From the NCBI RefSeq assembly GCF_029893365.1, contig NZ_JARXUZ010000001.1:2976001-3040000 (forward strand): DNA of 64,000 nucleotides. The letters are read 5' to 3'. Every line of letters starts with the position of its first letter. The stretch's first letter is position 1. Of this stretch, positions 61,157-64,000 are shown piece after piece. The notes beneath the pieces are model-generated. The model did not search any database. It was not told the origin of the DNA and worked only from the letters and a program-made list of their open reading frames with translations. Position numbers and translations under genes: made by a program. The DNA is from Cryobacterium sp. CG_9.6. GTDB lineage: Bacteria > Actinomycetota > Actinomycetes > Actinomycetales > Microbacteriaceae.

Positions 61157-62607
61157 TGCGCCCGATCACCCGCCGCACGGCCCTCCTCCTTGGCGGAGTG
61201 GGGGCAGCCAGTGTGGCCGTGGGTGCGACGGGTCTGACTCTGCAGGCATCCACGCTGCTGCCCGCGGAGCTGAACGGCGGCGCAGAACTCACAGAGCCGA
61301 CCGAGCTGAGAAGCTCCGGCGGCGCACTCACCGTTGATCTCGAGGCGACGGCCGGCCAGCTAAGCGTGGCGGGACGAACCGTGCAGGCCCTCGGCTACAA
61401 CGGCGGCACACCCGGGCCCACCCTGCGCATGCGAGCGGGCGACACCGTGAACGTGAGCCTCCGCAACGGCCTGACCGACCCCAGCAATCTGCACGTGCAC
61501 GGACTGCACGTCTCCCCCGAAAATAACGGCGACAACATGTTCGTCACCGTGCCGGCCGGCGACTCCTTCGACTACGAATACACCCTGCCGGCCGACCACC
61601 CCCCGGGCGTATTCTGGTATCACCCGCACCACCACGGTTTCGTCACTGATCAGGTGTTCGGCGGCCTATTCGGTGCGATCATCGTGGACGATCCCGACCC
61701 CATCCCCGCCACCCGCGAGCGCGTTCTCATCATCTCCGACGTCACCCTCACCGCAGGCGGAACCGTTGCCACCGCAACAGCCATGCAAAAAATGTCCGGC
61801 CGCGAAGGCGAACTCGTTCTGGTGAACGGACAGCTCAGCCCCCGCCTCACGGCTCAACCCGGCGACCGCGAACGCTGGCGCATCGTGAACGCCTGCGTCT
61901 CCCGCTACCTGCGATTACGCCTCGACGGGCAGCAGATGTCTCTCCTCGGCATCGACTCCGGCCGCTTCGCTTCCCCTCGCGAGGTGGCGGAGATTGTGCT
62001 GGCCCCCGGAAACCGAGCCGATGTTCTCGTGACCGCAGCCGAGGGGACATCCGCTCTACACACGCTCGCGTATGACCGCGGAAACGCCGGCGGAATGATG
62101 GGCGGAGGGTCCACCAGCACGGCCGACACGACCCTGGCCACACTGAACGTGGCCGGTGAGGTGGCGGCAGAGTCGGGTGCAATTCCTCGTCAACGCACGC
62201 CGCGGGACCTGCGGAGCGCCGCCGTGACCGCGCGGCGCGAGCTCGTTTTCGCCATGGGTATGGGCGGCATGGGTGGCGGAATGATGTCACCGACCATTAA
62301 CGGGCGCGCGTTTGATGCGTCGCGAGACGATGAGACGGTTCAGTTCGGGAGCGTGGAGGAGTGGCTGCTGACCAATACGAGCAACCTTGATCATCCGCTT
62401 CACCTGCACGTGTGGCCCATGCAAATTGTGGAGCAGAACGGCCAGGCTGTGGACAGCGTGATCTAACAGGACGTCGTGAACATTCCCGCTCGCAGCACGA
62501 CGCGCGTGCGCATTGCCTTCGACGATTTCAGCGGACGAACCGTGTATCACTGCCACATTCTCGATCACGAGGATGCCGGCATGATGGGCATCATTCAGGC
62601 ACGCTAA
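61156..62607 (+). pseudogene. Multicopper oxidase interrupted by in-frame TAA before the last copper motif
   Basis: A Tat-like signal (MRPITRRTALLLGG) heads a CueO/laccase-type oxidase expected to oxidise Cu(I) or phenols outside the membrane. Three copper motifs lie before the stop: LHVHGLHV, FWYHPHHHG and HPLHLHVW; a Met-rich loop is MGMGGMGGGMM. TAA at 62464-62466 ends the product at 436 residues. The same frame then continues with QDVVNIPARSTTRVRIAFDD and the missing T1/T3 motif YHCHILDHEDAGMM to TAA 62605-62607. So a single nonsense change, with no frameshift, removes the type 1 copper ligands. It is either a recent pseudogene, read-through, or a sequencing error. Confidence 0.85.
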
Positions 62608-62798
62608 ACCCCTGTTTGACTGGCCCGCGACACCGGAAAGCCATTCGTACGGTACAGTGAGGGTACTTGCGAGTGCGTAGTTGCGCTTGCTGCGTCGTAG
62701 AACGCCCTCTTCTTATCGCGGCAGCCCCCAGGGCTAGCCCGATTTCGGAATGAAACATTCTTACGGCGAACGGATGTGCCCTTCGGCACCTTCGCCAT
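62604..62798 (-). CDS. Possible small basic protein upstream of the helicase gene
   Basis: A 64-codon frame starting MAKVPKGTSVRRKNVSFRNR with an excellent SD: AGGAGG at 62810-62805, 6 bases before ATG 62798. It is rich in Arg, Lys and Ser; not recognised. It overlaps the 3' end of the oxidase gene by 4 bp on the opposite strand. It could be a real small gene or a chance frame in the helicase leader. Confidence 0.35.
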   Translation of the reverse strand: MAKVPKGTSVRRKNVSFRNRASPGGCRDKKRAFYDAASATTHSQVPSLYRTNGFPVSRASQTGV

Positions 62799-62876
62799 GT
62801 GAATCCTCCTGGTTCCGGCAGCCGCATGCGCGGCCTCGGTTCGGGCGAGGAGTCTGATGCCTGAAAGGCACCACTC

Positions 62877-64000
62877 TTGACTGAAATTGCATTTAGCGCG
62901 CTCGGCGTGCCCACCCCCCTCGTAACGGTTCTCTCGTCGCAGGGCATTGACAGCGCCTTCCCCATTCAGGTGGACACGCTGCCCGACACCCTCAAGGGCC
63001 GCGACGTTCTCGGCCGCGGAAAGACCGGCTCGGGCAAGACCCTCGCCTTCTCCATCCCCATGGTGTCCCGCCTCGGCGGCAAGCTCGCCGGTGGCAAGCG
63101 CCGCCCGGGTCGCCCGCTCGGCCTGATTCTTGCGCCCACCCGCGAGCTCGCCACGCAGATCACCAATGCCATCACCCCGCTCGCCGAGGCCTACGGCCTC
63201 AACACGACCACCATCTTCGGTGGCGTCTCGCAGAACCGTCAGGTGTCCGCCCTCAAGAGCGGCGTCGACATTGTGGTGGCGTGCCCCGGCCGCCTCGAAG
63301 ACCTCATGAAGCAGGGCTTCGTGAACCTCGACTCCATCGAGATCACCGTGCTCGACGAGGCCGACCACATGGCCGACCTCGGCTTCCTCCCCGTCGTGAC
63401 GCGCATCATGGACAAGACGCCCGGCGACGGCCAGCGCATGCTCTTCTCCGCAACGCTCGACAACGGCGTGGACAAGATCGTTCGCCGCTTCCTGCACGAC
63501 CCGGTGATGCACTCCGTCGACGAGGCCAACAGCCACGTGTCGGCCATGACCCACCATGTGTTCGAGGTCACCGGCACCGACGCGAAGAAGGACCTCGTTC
63601 AGAAGCTGGCCTCGGGCAGCGGACGACGCATCCTCTTCATGCGCACCAAGCACCAGGCCAAGAAGCTCGCCAAAAGCCTCACCGACTCGGGCATTCCCGC
63701 CGTCGACCTGCACGGTAACCTCTCGCAGGTTGCGCGTGACCGTAACCTCGCCGCGTTCAGCGCCGGCGACGTGAAGGTGCTCGTAGCAACAGATGTCGCG
63801 GCTCGCGGCGTGCACGTGGACGACATTGAGCTCGTGATTCACGTTGACCCGCCCGCCGAGCACAAGGCGTACCTGCACCGTTCGGGCCGTACCGCCCGTG
63901 CCGGCAGCGCCGGTGACGTGGTGACCGTGGTTCTCCCCGAGCAGAAGCGCGACACCGACGCTCTGCTGCGCAAGGCCGCCATCAAGGTGACCCCGCAGCG
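62877..64000 (+). CDS. DEAD-box ATP-dependent RNA helicase, 3' end outside window
   Basis: 375 residues are visible from TTG 62877 (MTEIAFSALGVPTPLVTVLS). It shows the Q-motif region (FPIQVDTL), motif I GRGKTGSGKT, Ia PTRELA, GG, motif II VLDEADHM (DEAD) and motif III SAT. In domain 2, LFMRTKHQAKKLAKSL, DVAARGVHVDDIELVIH and motif VI HRSGRTARAG are present. No ATG fits the conserved N-terminus; AAAGG lies about 9 bases before the TTG. A leader of more than 200 nt with small hairpins (for example TGCCTGAAAGGCA) precedes it, as is common for cold-induced helicases. Confidence 0.92.
   Translation, partial: MTEIAFSALGVPTPLVTVLSSQGIDSAFPIQVDTLPDTLKGRDVLGRGKTGSGKTLAFSIPMVSRLGGKLAGGKRRPGRPLGLILAPTRELATQITNAITPLAEAYGLNTTTIFGGVSQNRQVSALKSGVDIVVACPGRLEDLMKQGFVNLDSIEITVLDEADHMADLGFLPVVTRIMDKTPGDGQRMLFSATLDNGVDKIVRRFLHDPVMHSVDEANSHVSAMTHHVFEVTGTDAKKDLVQKLASGSGRRILFMRTKHQAKKLAKSLTDSGIPAVDLHGNLSQVARDRNLAAFSAGDVKVLVATDVAARGVHVDDIELVIHVDPPAEHKAYLHRSGRTARAGSAGDVVTVVLPEQKRDTDALLRKAAIKVTPQ

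Noticed and set aside
62604..63878. 424-codon reverse frame opposite the helicase
   Set aside because: Most of it mirrors the DEAD-box gene. Only the last 64 codons with a good SD were kept, as a low-confidence small gene.

Overview
The window is high-GC DNA from an actinobacterium, most likely a member of the Microbacteriaceae. The evidence is the gene order rpoB-rpoC / rpsL-rpsG-fusA-tuf / S10-spc-secY-adk-map, alanine/lysine-rich tails on several ribosomal proteins, frequent GTG and TTG starts, and REP-like intergenic palindromes with a TCTCGAC...CGACCAGCGAGA core. No rRNA, tRNA or CRISPR was found.

Layout. 1-4040: PTS control locus. ptsI (cut by the window edge) and a IIB-HPr gene run leftward, divergent from a BglG/MtlR-type PRD regulator. 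4168-21620: a leftward block of translation genes, read as rpsL-rpsG-fusA-tuf, then the S10 and spc operons from rpsJ to rplO, then secY-adk-map. rpsN (S14) is absent from its usual place between rplE and rpsH. 21934-24247: three genes of unknown function, two of them membrane proteins. 24332-40892: a large type IV pilus locus, also leftward. It has one set of core machinery (pilB-pilT-pilC and a prepilin peptidase) but two parallel sets of pilin and alignment genes (pilA, pilV-, pilW- and pilX-like, pilM, pilN, pilO). 41094-48523: rpoC and rpoB, leftward. The pilus locus therefore sits between rpoC and rpsL, which are normally neighbours.

48813-57582: a mixed accessory region. A spermidine-synthase-like gene is followed by two identical 1538-bp IS3-family elements in inverted orientation. 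Between them lie a ComB-like phosphatase, RidA, a SprT-like protein, a PQQ-type sugar dehydrogenase lipoprotein, a TPR protein, a YccF protein and a GAP-family membrane protein. The 4-bp target duplications appear exchanged between the two IS copies (AACG/AACC and AACC/AACG). This suggests that the 4.7-kb segment has been inverted by recombination between them. Both copies sit in the loop of a REP-like hairpin.

57760-64000: a coiled-coil membrane protein, an EVE-domain protein, an SRPBCC-like protein and a DUF1684-like protein. Then comes a probable copper-responsive pair (SHOCT membrane protein plus multicopper oxidase) behind a CsoR-like operator; an in-frame TAA cuts off the last copper-ligand motif of the oxidase. 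A DEAD-box RNA helicase runs off the right edge.

The most unusual features are the duplicated pilus gene set with an apparent pilC-tail scar at its upstream boundary, the IS-mediated inversion signature, the interrupted multicopper oxidase, and the in-frame IIB-HPr gene with an internal ribosome binding site. All calls come from reading sequence and motifs; no database search was run.
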